The translations under genes were made by a program, and so were the position numbers. A stretch of 29,407 nucleotides of DNA from NCBI GenBank assembly GCA_021732965.1, contig JAKFVZ010000408.1:1-29407 (forward strand), given 5' to 3'. The stretch comes from Reyranella sp. (GTDB taxonomy: Bacteria; Pseudomonadota; Alphaproteobacteria; Reyranellales; Reyranellaceae). Below are positions 7,334 through 14,607 of the stretch, one piece after another; position 1 is the first letter of the stretch; each line of letters opens with the position of its first letter. The notes under the pieces were generated by a model, which saw only the letters and a program-made list of their open reading frames with translations, did not search any database and had not been told where the DNA came from.

Positions 7334-9001
7334 CTACTCCGCCGCCATCTTCCGTGCAGTGCGCGGGTCGCGGGTGAGAAGGCCGTCCGCCAAATCTCGC
7401 TCGATCATCGAATCGGGACGCTCTACCACCCGGCCGAACCCCGCGCCGCCGCCCACGAACATCTCGACGATGTCGCCCTTGCCGAGATCGAGGGCAGCCT
7501 TGCTCTTCAGCTCCTCGACGGTGCCGTTGGCGCGGAAGACTCGGCAGTAACCGCGCTGGCCGGGTTCGCCGCCCAAAAGGCCCTCGGGCGCGAGGCGGAA
7601 GCGGTCGGAGTAGATGGCGAGTTGCACGTCGTCTCGCAGGATCTGGCAGCGTCGCGTGAAGCCCGCGCCGCCGCGTCGTGCGCCCAGGCCAAACGAATCG
7701 GGCGCCAGCTCGTAGCCGACGATACGGAAGAAACTATAGTCGATGTCGAGCGATTCGACCGGCGCGTTGGAGCAGTTGCTGAGCGGCGAATCGACGGCGT
7801 CGCAGCCGTCGGCGTCGCGCGAGGCGCCATAGCCGCCGCCGAAGATTTCGAGATAGACGCTATAACCCTTCTCGCCGAGATGGCTGAGGCAGAAGGCGGT
7901 CGTGCAGTCGAAGCCGGTGGCGATCACCTTGTCGGGCAGCGCCTGGGCCATCGCCTTCATCACCGCGTTGAACACGCGATAGGCCGGGATCATGCGCGCC
8001 CGCACCGGCGCCGGTGGTCGCGGATTGAGCAGCGAGCCGTAGGGCACCTTGATTGAGATCGGCCGCGCCATGCCCTCGTTGTAGGGAATGTCGGGGCTGG
8101 TCAGCACCGACTTCACGCAGGAAAGCGCCGCCGACAGCGTGCTGGAGTAGGGGCAGTTGAGGTTGCGCTTCACCTGCGCGCAGGTGCCCTCGAAATCGAT
8201 CTCGACCGAATCGTCGGCGATGGTGACCTTGGCCTTCACCACCAGCGGCTCGTCGCTGAGCCCATCGTCGTCGACCGCGTCCTCGCCATAGAAGGTGCCC
8301 TTGGGCGCCTGTGCGATGGCGGCGCGGACGCGGCGTTCGGAATAATCCTGCATCTCGCGCATCGCCGTCTCGACCTTGTCGGTGCCGTAGCGTTCGCAGA
8401 GCTGCTTTACCCGCAACACGCCGATGGCGTTGGCGGCGAACTGCGCGTTGAAGTCGCCGATGGTGAGGTCGGGCACGCGCACGTTGGCCGTCACCAGGCG
8501 CTCGAACGAACCGCCGTTCCAGTCGTGCTCGAAACTGTAGCGCGAAGGCGGGAAGCGCAGCCCTTCCTGGTAGACGTCGGAGGCATGGATGTTGAGGCCG
8601 GGCGCGCCGCCGCCCAAGTCGAGATGATGCGCCACCGAGGCGCCGAAGCCCACGACCCGGCCCGCCACAAAGATCGGCGTGAAGATGAAGACGTCGGGAA
8701 TGTGCTGGCCGCCCTCGAACGGGTCGTTGTTGATGAGGAAGTCGCCTTCCTTCAGCGTTTCGACGGGATGGCGCCGCAGGCAGGCGCGCAACGTCTCGCC
8801 GATGGGGCCGAGCTGCATCGGGATCAGCTCGGCCTGCGCCACCGTGTTGCCGTCGCGGTCCATCAGACCCGCCGATCCGTCACGCGCCTCGCGCAGGATG
8901 GTCGAGTAGGCGGAGCGGATCAGCTTCACGCCCATCTCGCGGGCGCCGGCGATCAGCGCCTGGCTGATCACGGCATAGTCGATCGGACCGAGCTGGCTCA
9001 T
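7334..9001 (-). CDS. hyuB: Hydantoinase B / oxoprolinase beta-type subunit
   Basis: This 555-residue protein is of the HyuB family, partner of HyuA in ATP-dependent hydrolysis of cyclic amides (N-methylhydantoin, 5-oxoproline, caprolactam) or in related acetone/acetophenone carboxylases. Family blocks visible include the N-terminal IRSAYSTILREARDGSAGLMD, the segment LINNDPFEGGQHIPDVFIF and DFNAQFAANAIGVLRVKQL. A central block reads EGTCAQVKRNLNCPYSSTL, and a glycine-rich C-terminus reads MFVGGGAGFGRV. Length is normal for the family. The ATG overlaps the hyuA stop by 4 bases, indicating coupled synthesis of a complex. Which cyclic amide or ketone is the substrate cannot be told from sequence. 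Confidence 0.92.
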   Translation of the reverse strand: MSQLGPIDYAVISQALIAGAREMGVKLIRSAYSTILREARDGSAGLMDRDGNTVAQAELIPMQLGPIGETLRACLRRHPVETLKEGDFLINNDPFEGGQHIPDVFIFTPIFVAGRVVGFGASVAHHLDLGGGAPGLNIHASDVYQEGLRFPPSRYSFEHDWNGGSFERLVTANVRVPDLTIGDFNAQFAANAIGVLRVKQLCERYGTDKVETAMREMQDYSERRVRAAIAQAPKGTFYGEDAVDDDGLSDEPLVVKAKVTIADDSVEIDFEGTCAQVKRNLNCPYSSTLSAALSCVKSVLTSPDIPYNEGMARPISIKVPYGSLLNPRPPAPVRARMIPAYRVFNAVMKAMAQALPDKVIATGFDCTTAFCLSHLGEKGYSVYLEIFGGGYGASRDADGCDAVDSPLSNCSNAPVESLDIDYSFFRIVGYELAPDSFGLGARRGGAGFTRRCQILRDDVQLAIYSDRFRLAPEGLLGGEPGQRGYCRVFRANGTVEELKSKAALDLGKGDIVEMFVGGGAGFGRVVERPDSMIERDLADGLLTRDPRTARKMAAE

Positions 9002-11013
9002 GGCGATCTCCGGAGGATCAGATTGTCCGCTTCGTCGAGCCCGGCCGTCCAGCCGGGCGGCACCCAGGTCGTCGCGGTGTAGCCTTCGATGACGGCGGGA
9101 CCCGTGATCTCCTGTCCCGCGCCCAGCGCCTCGGCGGTGTGGCGGGCGCAGTCGAGCCAGGCCTCGCCATGGAAGATCTTGGCCTGCTCGGGCGCGCGTG
9201 CGGCGAGCGTCTCGCGGTCGAGCTTCGGGGCGCCGCCGATCGGCAGCGTCGCGCCGACACGCAGGGTCACGATTTCGACGGGACGATCGAGGTTGGCGCC
9301 GTGCATGAAGGTCCGGTGATGGGCGTCGGCGAACAGCCCGGCGAGATAGGTCGCATCGAGCGAGCCGAGGCGATCGGCCGGAATCTCGACGCCGACCTCG
9401 AAGGCCTGTCCCACGAAGCGCATGTCGAGCGTGTGCGTGTAGTCGAGCGTGCCCGGCAGCTTCATGTCGGCGAACTGTGCGGCCAGCCGCTCGCGCATCT
9501 CGCCGAAGATACGACCGGCGTCGCGCGCGGCCGCGTCGTCGAGCGTCATCTTGCGCGTGACGGCGTCGAACTTGGTGTAGTCCGACGCGACCAGCCCGTA
9601 GGCCGAGATCACGCCGGCATTGGGCGGCACGACGATGGTCGAGATGCCGAGTTCCTCGGCGATGCGCGCGGCATGGAGCGGGCCCGCGCCGCCGAATGGC
9701 ACCAGCGCATAGTCGCGCGGATCGCGCCCGCGCTCGGTCGAGACGAGCTGGATCGCGCGCACGATGTTGGCGTCGGCGAGTTGCAGCGCCGACGAAGCGG
9801 CCTGCTCGACGCTGAGCGAGAAGCGCTCCGCGAGCGGCTCGAAAGCGCGACGCGCCGCCTCGCCGTAGAGCTGCATGCGGCCGCCGAGGAAAGCGCCGGG
9901 CCGGATCGTGCCGATGACGATATGCGCGTCGGTGGTCGCAGGCTCGGTGCCGCCGCGGCCGTAGCAGGCGGTACCGGGATCGGCGCCGGCGCTCTGCGGA
10001 CCGACCCGCAGCATGCCGCCATCGTCGACCCAGGCGAGTGAGCCGCCGCCCGCGCCCACGGAAACGATGTCGAGAACGGGCGTGCGGATCGGCAAGCCGT
10101 CGATCTCGGTTTCGGCAGCGAGCGACGGCCGGCCGTCCTGCACGAGGCAGACGTCGGTCGAGGTGCCGCCCATGTCGAAGGTGATGAGATCCTTGTAGCC
10201 TGAGCGGGCGGCCTGGCGCGTGGCGCCGACGACGCCGGCCGCGGGGCCGGAATAGAGCGCGGTGATCGCGCTCTGGCGCATTGCCTCGGCGGGCAGGCGG
10301 CCGCCGTTCGACTGCATCACCGTGAAACGGCCCTTGAAGCCTGCTTCGGCCAGCTTGCCCTCGAAGCGGTGCAGGTAGCCGTCGATCACCGGCTGCACAT
10401 AGGCCGACAGGAGCGTCGTCGAGGCGCGTTCGAATTCACGGAACTCGCGCGCTACCTGATGGCTGCAGGTCACGAGAACGCCCGGCAGCGCTTCAGAGAT
10501 CAACGCGGCGAGACGCTTCTCGTGCACCGGATCGGCATAGGCGTTCAGCAGGCAGATCGCGACCGCGCGATAGCCGCCGTCCCTGAGCGCGGGCAGCAGC
10601 TCGGCCTTCACCTTTGCCTCGTCGAGCGGCGTCTCGACCGAGCCGTCGGCGCGCAGGCGTTCGACCGCCTCGAAGCAATCCTTGCGGCGCACCGGCGGCG
10701 CGGGCTTGGCGTAGAAGAGATCGTAGATGTTGCGCCGGTCGTGACGCTGCATGAACAGCAGGTCGCGAAAGCCCGCCGTCGCGATGAAGGCCACGGTCGC
10801 GCCCTTGCGCTCCAGCACGGCATTGGTGGCGACGGTCGAGCCGTGGCCGAGATCCTCGATGCGCGCGAGGTCGATGCCCGATGTGGTGAGGGCGGCGAAG
10901 GCGCCGACATCGGGCGACTTCGGCGTGCTCGGGACCTTGGTGACGACCAGCCGGCCGCCTTCGACGGCGACGAGGTCGGTGAATGTTCCGCCAACCTCGA
11001 CACCGACGCGCAT
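8998..11013 (-). CDS. hyuA: Hydantoinase A / oxoprolinase alpha-type subunit
   Basis: This 671-residue ATP-binding subunit belongs to the ASKHA-like hydantoinase/oxoprolinase family and pairs with the downstream HyuB. Motifs are VEVGGTFTDLVAV at the N-terminus (phosphate-binding), LGHGSTVATNAVLERKGA, SGPAAGVVGATR, DMGGTSTDVCLV (second phosphate loop), GAGGGSLAWVDD, GPQSAGADPGTACYGRGG and PFGGAGPLHAARIAEELG. All are in the usual order and spacing, so the protein looks intact. It begins 11 bases after the ubiK-like gene on the same strand, without room for a separate promoter, and overlaps hyuB by 4 bases. Cytosolic location is expected. Specificity among hydantoinase, 5-oxoprolinase, caprolactamase and carboxylase types is not determinable here. 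Confidence 0.93.
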   Translation of the reverse strand: MRVGVEVGGTFTDLVAVEGGRLVVTKVPSTPKSPDVGAFAALTTSGIDLARIEDLGHGSTVATNAVLERKGATVAFIATAGFRDLLFMQRHDRRNIYDLFYAKPAPPVRRKDCFEAVERLRADGSVETPLDEAKVKAELLPALRDGGYRAVAICLLNAYADPVHEKRLAALISEALPGVLVTCSHQVAREFREFERASTTLLSAYVQPVIDGYLHRFEGKLAEAGFKGRFTVMQSNGGRLPAEAMRQSAITALYSGPAAGVVGATRQAARSGYKDLITFDMGGTSTDVCLVQDGRPSLAAETEIDGLPIRTPVLDIVSVGAGGGSLAWVDDGGMLRVGPQSAGADPGTACYGRGGTEPATTDAHIVIGTIRPGAFLGGRMQLYGEAARRAFEPLAERFSLSVEQAASSALQLADANIVRAIQLVSTERGRDPRDYALVPFGGAGPLHAARIAEELGISTIVVPPNAGVISAYGLVASDYTKFDAVTRKMTLDDAAARDAGRIFGEMRERLAAQFADMKLPGTLDYTHTLDMRFVGQAFEVGVEIPADRLGSLDATYLAGLFADAHHRTFMHGANLDRPVEIVTLRVGATLPIGGAPKLDRETLAARAPEQAKIFHGEAWLDCARHTAEALGAGQEITGPAVIEGYTATTWVPPGWTAGLDEADNLILRRSP

Positions 11014-11024
11014 CGCCCCGCGCC

Positions 11025-11291
11025 CTACGCTTCGGGGCCGGAGGGGCTGCCGAGCCTGGCCTGCAGCTCGGCGATCTGCTTCTTCAGCTCCTCGTTCTCC
11101 TCGCGGGCTTTAGCGGCCATGGCCTTCACGGCGTCGAACTCGTCGCGGCGCGGAATGTCCATGCCGTCCAGGATCTTCGCGATCTGGTCGCGCACGCGGG
11201 CCTCGACCTCGTCCTTCACGCCGGTCAGCGCACCCATGGCGCCGTTGGCCACCTTGGTGAGGTCGTCGATGAAGGGATTGCGGGTTTGCAT
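11025..11291 (-). CDS. ubiK: Ubiquinone biosynthesis accessory factor UbiK (BMFP-domain protein)
   Basis: This 88-residue protein of the UbiK/YqiC family binds membranes and assists the late steps of ubiquinone synthesis in the Ubi complex. The N-terminal amphipathic part (FIDDLTKVANGAMGALTGVK) is followed by the conserved IAKILDGMDIPRRDEFDAVK core. A C-terminal coiled coil (KAREENEELKKQIAELQARL) is typical of the trimerising family. The ATG at 11289-11291 is chosen because it begins at the family's normal N-terminus; a much longer open frame upstream on this strand is antisense to the enoyl-CoA hydratase gene. It is divergent from that gene across 69 bases and is followed within 11 bases by hyuA. 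Confidence 0.88.
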   Translation of the reverse strand: MQTRNPFIDDLTKVANGAMGALTGVKDEVEARVRDQIAKILDGMDIPRRDEFDAVKAMAAKAREENEELKKQIAELQARLGSPSGPEA

Positions 11292-11360
11292 GGCAGCTCT
11301 CCTGATGCGGCGAGTATGGGCGGCTGGTAGCATCCGGCGCAAGAAGCACTGGAGGACGCC

Positions 11361-12095
11361 GTGGGTCTGGTCAAAGTCGAGTCGAGCGAAGGTATCACCA
11401 CCATCACCATGATGCGCCCTGAGAAGCGCAATGCGCTGACCCAGGAGTTGTGCGACGGGCTCTACGACGCCTATCGCGCCTTCGAGGCGGGCGACGACCA
11501 GGTTGCGGTGCTGCAGGCCGACGGCCCGGCCTTCTGCGTCGGCGCCGATCTCAACAATCCGCCCGCCGCCATGTGGAAGGCGGTGCCGCACGTCAGCCAC
11601 GCGCTGACCAAGCCGGTCATCGCCGCCACCCAGGGCTGGGTGATCGGCGGCGGCATCTGCCTGGTGATGACCTGCGATCTCATGGTGTCTGCGGATACCA
11701 CCAAGTTCATGTATCCCGAGGCCAAGGTCGGCGTGTTCGGCGGCCTGATGCCGGGCATCGTCTCGCGCATGCCGCACAAGGTCGCCATGGAGCTGCTGCT
11801 GCTCGGCGAGGAAATCTCGGTGAAGCGCGCCTACGATGTGGGTTTCGTGAACAAGGTGGTGCCGCTCGGCGAGGAGCGCACCGAGGCGCGCCGCATGGCC
11901 AAGGTCATCGCCCAGTCCGCGCCGCTGGTGATCCGCACCCTGCGCGACTTCGCCAACCAGACGCTGCCGCGCGGCCCCGCCGAAATCTTCGTGCCGGAGC
12001 GCTACAAGCTCGAGACCATCGCCAACTCCGAGGACCGCAAGGAAGGCTCCAGCGCCTTCCGCGAGAAGCGCGATCCCAGGTTCAAGGGACGCTAG
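11361..12095 (+). CDS. Enoyl-CoA hydratase/isomerase (crotonase) family protein
   Basis: This 244-residue cytosolic protein starts at GTG 11361, fixed by GGAGGA at 11351-11356. Crotonase features are MMRPEKRNALT (CoA binding), AFCVGADL and GWVIGGGICLVMTCDLM (oxyanion hole). Both acidic positions used by hydratases are present: the Glu of YPEAKVGVFGGLMPG and the Glu of AMELLLLGEEIS. Hydratase chemistry is therefore feasible, although other crotonase reactions cannot be excluded. Length is normal. It begins a plus-strand group with proC (4-base gap) and the TetR-type gene (4-base overlap), so these three are probably one transcript despite unrelated pathways. Confidence 0.92.
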   Translation: MGLVKVESSEGITTITMMRPEKRNALTQELCDGLYDAYRAFEAGDDQVAVLQADGPAFCVGADLNNPPAAMWKAVPHVSHALTKPVIAATQGWVIGGGICLVMTCDLMVSADTTKFMYPEAKVGVFGGLMPGIVSRMPHKVAMELLLLGEEISVKRAYDVGFVNKVVPLGEERTEARRMAKVIAQSAPLVIRTLRDFANQTLPRGPAEIFVPERYKLETIANSEDRKEGSSAFREKRDPRFKGR

Positions 12096-12099
12096 GACG

Positions 12100-12897
12100 A
12101 TGGGCAAGCTGCTGCTGGTCGGTTGCGGCAAGATGGGCGGCGCCATGCTGGATGGCTGGCTGGCGCGCGGCCTCGTGGCCGCCGACATCATCGTCGCCGA
12201 GCCGGTCGAAGCGATCCGTCCCCGGCACGCCGGCGTCCGTGTCGTCTCGTCCTCGACGGAAGTGACAGACGCGCCGGAGATCGTCGTGCTGGCGGTGAAG
12301 CCGCAATCGATGGACGCGACGCTTGCCGACCTGCGCCGCTTCGCCGGCAAGGGCACGGTGTTCCTCTCGATCGCGGCCGGCAAGACGCTGGGCTATTTCG
12401 CGGCCCATCTCGGCCATACCGCCAAGATCGTGCGCTCCATGCCCAATACGCCGGCGGCGGTGCGCCAGGGCATCACCGTGGCGACGGCGGCTGCCAGCGT
12501 GACGGCCGAGGAGAAGAAGCGCTGCCACGAACTGCTGGAAGCGGTCGGCCAGGTCCTGTGGGCCGACGACGAGGCGCTGATGGATCCGGTCACCGCTCTG
12601 TCGGGCAGCGGGCCGGCCTATGTCTTCCTGCTGGTCGAGGCGATGGCCGCGGCGGGCGTGAAGGCGGGCCTTCCGGCCGAGATGGCCATGCAGCTCGCCC
12701 GCGCAACCGTGGCCGGCAGCGGGGAGTTGCTGAAGCAATCGAAGGAGCCCGCGTCGCAGCTCCGCGTCAACGTCACCAGTCCCGGTGGCACCACCGCCGC
12801 GGCCCTGCAGGTCCTGATGGCAGATGATGGAATTCAGCCCGTGTTCGACAAGGCGCTCGCTGCCGCCTCGCACCGCTCGAAGGAGCTGGCGGGGTGA
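12100..12897 (+). CDS. proC: Pyrroline-5-carboxylate reductase
   Basis: This 265-residue enzyme makes the last step of proline synthesis, reducing pyrroline-5-carboxylate with NAD(P)H. The N-terminal Rossmann fold begins LLLVGCGKMGGAMLDGWL with the glycine motif and continues to VVLAVKPQSMDATL. The substrate region RSMPNTPAAVRQGITV and the C-terminal dimer domain carrying the ProC signature are both present: LSGSGPAYVFLLVEAMAAAG, then MAMQLARATVAGSGELL and RVNVTSPGGTTAAAL. Length is normal. It starts 4 bases after the crotonase stop and its TGA overlaps the GTG of the next gene. Confidence 0.97.
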   Translation: MGKLLLVGCGKMGGAMLDGWLARGLVAADIIVAEPVEAIRPRHAGVRVVSSSTEVTDAPEIVVLAVKPQSMDATLADLRRFAGKGTVFLSIAAGKTLGYFAAHLGHTAKIVRSMPNTPAAVRQGITVATAAASVTAEEKKRCHELLEAVGQVLWADDEALMDPVTALSGSGPAYVFLLVEAMAAAGVKAGLPAEMAMQLARATVAGSGELLKQSKEPASQLRVNVTSPGGTTAAALQVLMADDGIQPVFDKALAAASHRSKELAG

Positions 12898-13517
12898 GTG
12901 AGGTGGAAGACAAAGCCCTCGACGCCTTTCTCGGCCTGATCGCCGAGAAGGGCTTTGCGGCGGTGTCGCTGCGGGAGGTGGCCCAGGCCGCCGAGCTGGG
13001 CTTTGCCGACCTCTATCGCCTGCATCCCGACAAGATGTCCTTGGCGGCCGCGTTCATGGCGCGCATCGACGCCGAGGTCCTGGCTGGGACGCCGTCGGCG
13101 ACCGATCCCGAGGAGACGGTGCGCGATCGGCTGTTCGACGTGATGATGCGCCGCTACGACGCGCTGAAGCCGCACCGCGCGGCGCTCCGTGCCCTACGCC
13201 GCGCCGGCACGAGCGATCCGATGGTCGCCCTCGCCATGGGACCGGCCCTGCGGCGTTCGATGTCCGCCATGCTCGAGGCGGCCTCCGTGCCCAGCGAAGG
13301 TCTCCCCGGTGCATTGCGGCAAAACGGCCTTCTGGCCATTCACTATGCCGTCTCCCGGGTCTTCGACGGCGACGAGACGGGCGATCTGTCGAAGACGATG
13401 GCAGCCCTCGACGGGCGGCTGAAGACCGCGGAACGCTGGTCTCAACTCTTTGACAAATATACGAAATCACCGCGCTCGCGCTCGGCGCAGGAGCCGCCGG
13501 TTTCGCCTGCGCCGTGA
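12894..13517 (+). CDS. TetR/AcrR-family transcriptional regulator
   Basis: This 207-residue protein starts at GTG 12894, overlapping the proC stop by 4 bases. The N-terminal HTH is recognisable: ALDAFLGLIAEKGFAAVSLR followed by EVAQAAELGFADLYRLHPDK, with the usual helix-loop spacing. The rest is helical and variable, as expected for a ligand-binding or dimer domain, and ends in a low-complexity tail rich in Ser/Pro (KSPRSRSAQEPPVSPAP). The segment YDALKPHRAALRALRRAG resembles the TetR-like group related to COQ9, a weak resemblance. Its target is unknown. The phasin promoter begins 4 bases after its stop, which makes that gene one possible target. Confidence 0.85.
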   Translation: MSEVEDKALDAFLGLIAEKGFAAVSLREVAQAAELGFADLYRLHPDKMSLAAAFMARIDAEVLAGTPSATDPEETVRDRLFDVMMRRYDALKPHRAALRALRRAGTSDPMVALAMGPALRRSMSAMLEAASVPSEGLPGALRQNGLLAIHYAVSRVFDGDETGDLSKTMAALDGRLKTAERWSQLFDKYTKSPRSRSAQEPPVSPAP

Positions 13518-13520
13518 AGA

Positions 13521-13598
13521 TTTTGTGCAGTGCACAAAAACACCCCTTGACTCGCTGCAGTGCATCCCTAAATTAGGCCTCGTTGTGCACCGCAGCAA
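13521..13598 (+). promoter_or_regulatory. Phasin promoter with three TGCA-type operator sequences
   Basis: A sigma70-like promoter reads TTGACT (13547-13552), a 16-base spacer, then TAAATT (13569-13574). It is surrounded by three related TGC-rich sites. The first is the perfect 9-1-9 dyad TTTTGTGCAGTGCACAAAA at 13521-13539, upstream of the -35. The second is CTGCAGTGCA at 13555-13564, in the spacer. The third is TTGTGCACCGCAGCAA at 13583-13598, at the expected start of transcription. In several alphaproteobacteria the repressor PhaR binds TGC-rich sequences at phasin promoters and is released by polyhydroxyalkanoate. PhaR as the binder here is inference. Confidence 0.65.
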
Positions 13599-13647
13599 AG
13601 GCGGGGCACCCATGCTTAGCCTTTGTTAGACCCTGCAGGAGACATCC

Positions 13648-14082
13648 ATGTACGCCAACGGCGCCTTCAAGAACCCCTTCACCGACTTCGACTTCAGCAA
13701 GATCTCCAGCGAGTTCAAGCTGCCGGCCGTCAACGTCGAGAGCTTCGTCGAGACCGCGCGCAAGAACTTCGCGACCATCACCTCGCTCAACACCGCCGCC
13801 GTCGAGTCGATGAAGACGATCGCGCAGCGCCAGGGCGACATGGTCCGCGCCGCGATGGAAGACTTCTCCAAGCACGGCAGCGAAGTCCTCGCCGCCGCGA
13901 CCGTCGAGGAGAAGGCCGCCAAGCAGATCGACTTCATGAAGAAGTCGTACGAGTCGGCGATCACCAACTCCAAGGAGCTGGCCGATCTCTACACCAAGGG
14001 CCAGACCGACGCCGTGACGGCGCTGAGCGCCCGCGTCGCCGAGCTGACCGAAGAGGTCAAGGCCGCGATCGCCAAGAAGTAA
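13648..14082 (+). CDS. Phasin family protein
   Basis: This 144-residue protein coats polyhydroxyalkanoate granules in family members. It is mainly helical and amphipathic, with the phasin pattern VESFVETARKNFATITSLN, AVESMKTIAQRQGDM and the C-terminal KKSYESAITNSKELADLY; it lacks a signal peptide. It ends in a Lys/Ala-rich helix (ELTEEVKAAIAKK). ATG 13648 follows GCAGGAGA. The gene stands alone between its own promoter with PhaR-like sites and a strong intrinsic terminator, as expected of an abundant, separately regulated product. Some phasin-like proteins serve other storage or stress roles, but promoter and sequence together make the granule role likely. Confidence 0.9.
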   Translation: MYANGAFKNPFTDFDFSKISSEFKLPAVNVESFVETARKNFATITSLNTAAVESMKTIAQRQGDMVRAAMEDFSKHGSEVLAAATVEEKAAKQIDFMKKSYESAITNSKELADLYTKGQTDAVTALSARVAELTEEVKAAIAKK

Positions 14083-14123
14083 GCGTTTCAGAGCAAGCGT
14101 GGGTCGGCCTGTCGCCGATCCGG

Positions 14124-14156
14124 AAAAGGGGCCGCGTACGGGGCCCCTTTTCTTTT
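14124..14156 (+). terminator. Rho-independent terminator after phasin gene
   Basis: A perfect 10-bp stem, AAAAGGGGCC (14124-14133) with GGCCCCTTTT (14142-14151), encloses an 8-base loop. It is followed by CTTTT, so the transcript ends in a U-rich run. It lies 42 bases after the phasin stop and 25 bases before csaA, isolating the two genes. Confidence 0.9.
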
Positions 14157-14180
14157 GCGCGCGCGACTCTACTGTCGCGC

Positions 14181-14519
14181 ATGGCCACCATCACCTATGA
14201 AGACTTTGAGCGCGTCGACATCCGCGTCGGCACCATCGTCGAAGCCGCACCGCTCGAAGGTGCGCGCAAGCCCGCCTACAAACTGGTGATCGATTTCGGC
14301 GACGGGATCGGCACGAAGAAATCCTCGGCGCAGATCACCGTGCACTACAAGCCCGAAGAGCTGGTCGGCCGCCAGGTCGCCGCGGTCGTGAACTTCCCGC
14401 CGCGCCAGATCGGCAAGTTCATGTCGGAAGTGCTGACCCTCGGCTTCCCCGCCGCCGACGGCAGCGTAGTGCTGATCGCGCCGACCAAGGCCGTTCCGAA
14501 CGGCGGCAAGCTGTTTTAG
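14181..14519 (+). CDS. csaA: CsaA-like tRNA-binding domain protein
   Basis: This 112-residue protein is a single EMAP/tRNA-binding OB-fold of the CsaA family. It starts DFERVDIRVGTIVEAAPLEGARKPAYKL in split form and includes KKSSAQITVHYKPEELVGRQ, PPRQIGKFMSEVLTLGF and IAPTKAVPNGGKLF, all characteristic of the family. Family members form dimers; CsaA of Bacillus was described as an export-related chaperone, while homologues bind tRNA. The true role here is open. ATG 14181 is used because it begins at the family N-terminus, although no good ribosome-binding sequence precedes it. It is convergent with the lyase gene, separated by a perfect inverted repeat. Confidence 0.9.
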   Translation: MATITYEDFERVDIRVGTIVEAAPLEGARKPAYKLVIDFGDGIGTKKSSAQITVHYKPEELVGRQVAAVVNFPPRQIGKFMSEVLTLGFPAADGSVVLIAPTKAVPNGGKLF

Positions 14520-14527
14520 CCATCAAG

Positions 14528-14601
14528 GGAGCGCGCCACTCCAGTTGCGCTCATGCTTCGGTCGTCGACCCAGTCCGAGCGCCACTGGAGTGGCGCGCTC
14601 C
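14528..14601. repeat. Perfect 18-bp inverted repeat between convergent genes
   Basis: The arms GGAGCGCGCCACTCCAGT (14528-14545) and ACTGGAGTGGCGCGCTCC (14584-14601) are perfectly complementary. A second internal stem pairs GCGCTC (14547-14552) with GAGCGC (14577-14582), leaving a loop of about 24 bases. It fills the space between the csaA stop and the lyase stop. A T-run is lacking, so a simple intrinsic terminator is not the whole explanation. It may be a dispersed palindromic repeat unit of this genome. Confidence 0.75.
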
Positions 14602-14607
14602 AATGGA

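Noticed and set aside
8525..10041. Long plus-strand frames antisense to hyuA and hyuB
   Set aside because: They have no family similarity and are rich in Arg/Ala/Gly/His as expected of shadows; the minus-strand genes carry complete motif sets.
11025..12383. Very long minus-strand open frame running through the enoyl-CoA hydratase and into proC
   Set aside because: Only its last 88 codons match a family (UbiK). The rest is antisense to two well-supported genes and is typical of GC-rich codon-position bias.
13521..13539. The 19-bp dyad as terminator of the TetR-type gene
   Set aside because: Its arms share the TGCA core with two further sites around the phasin promoter, so an operator is the better reading; a secondary terminator role is possible.
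13623..14519. Plus-strand frame spanning the phasin gene, terminator and csaA
   Set aside because: Only the last 112 codons (csaA) resemble a protein family. The frame crosses a strong intrinsic terminator and is out of frame with the phasin.
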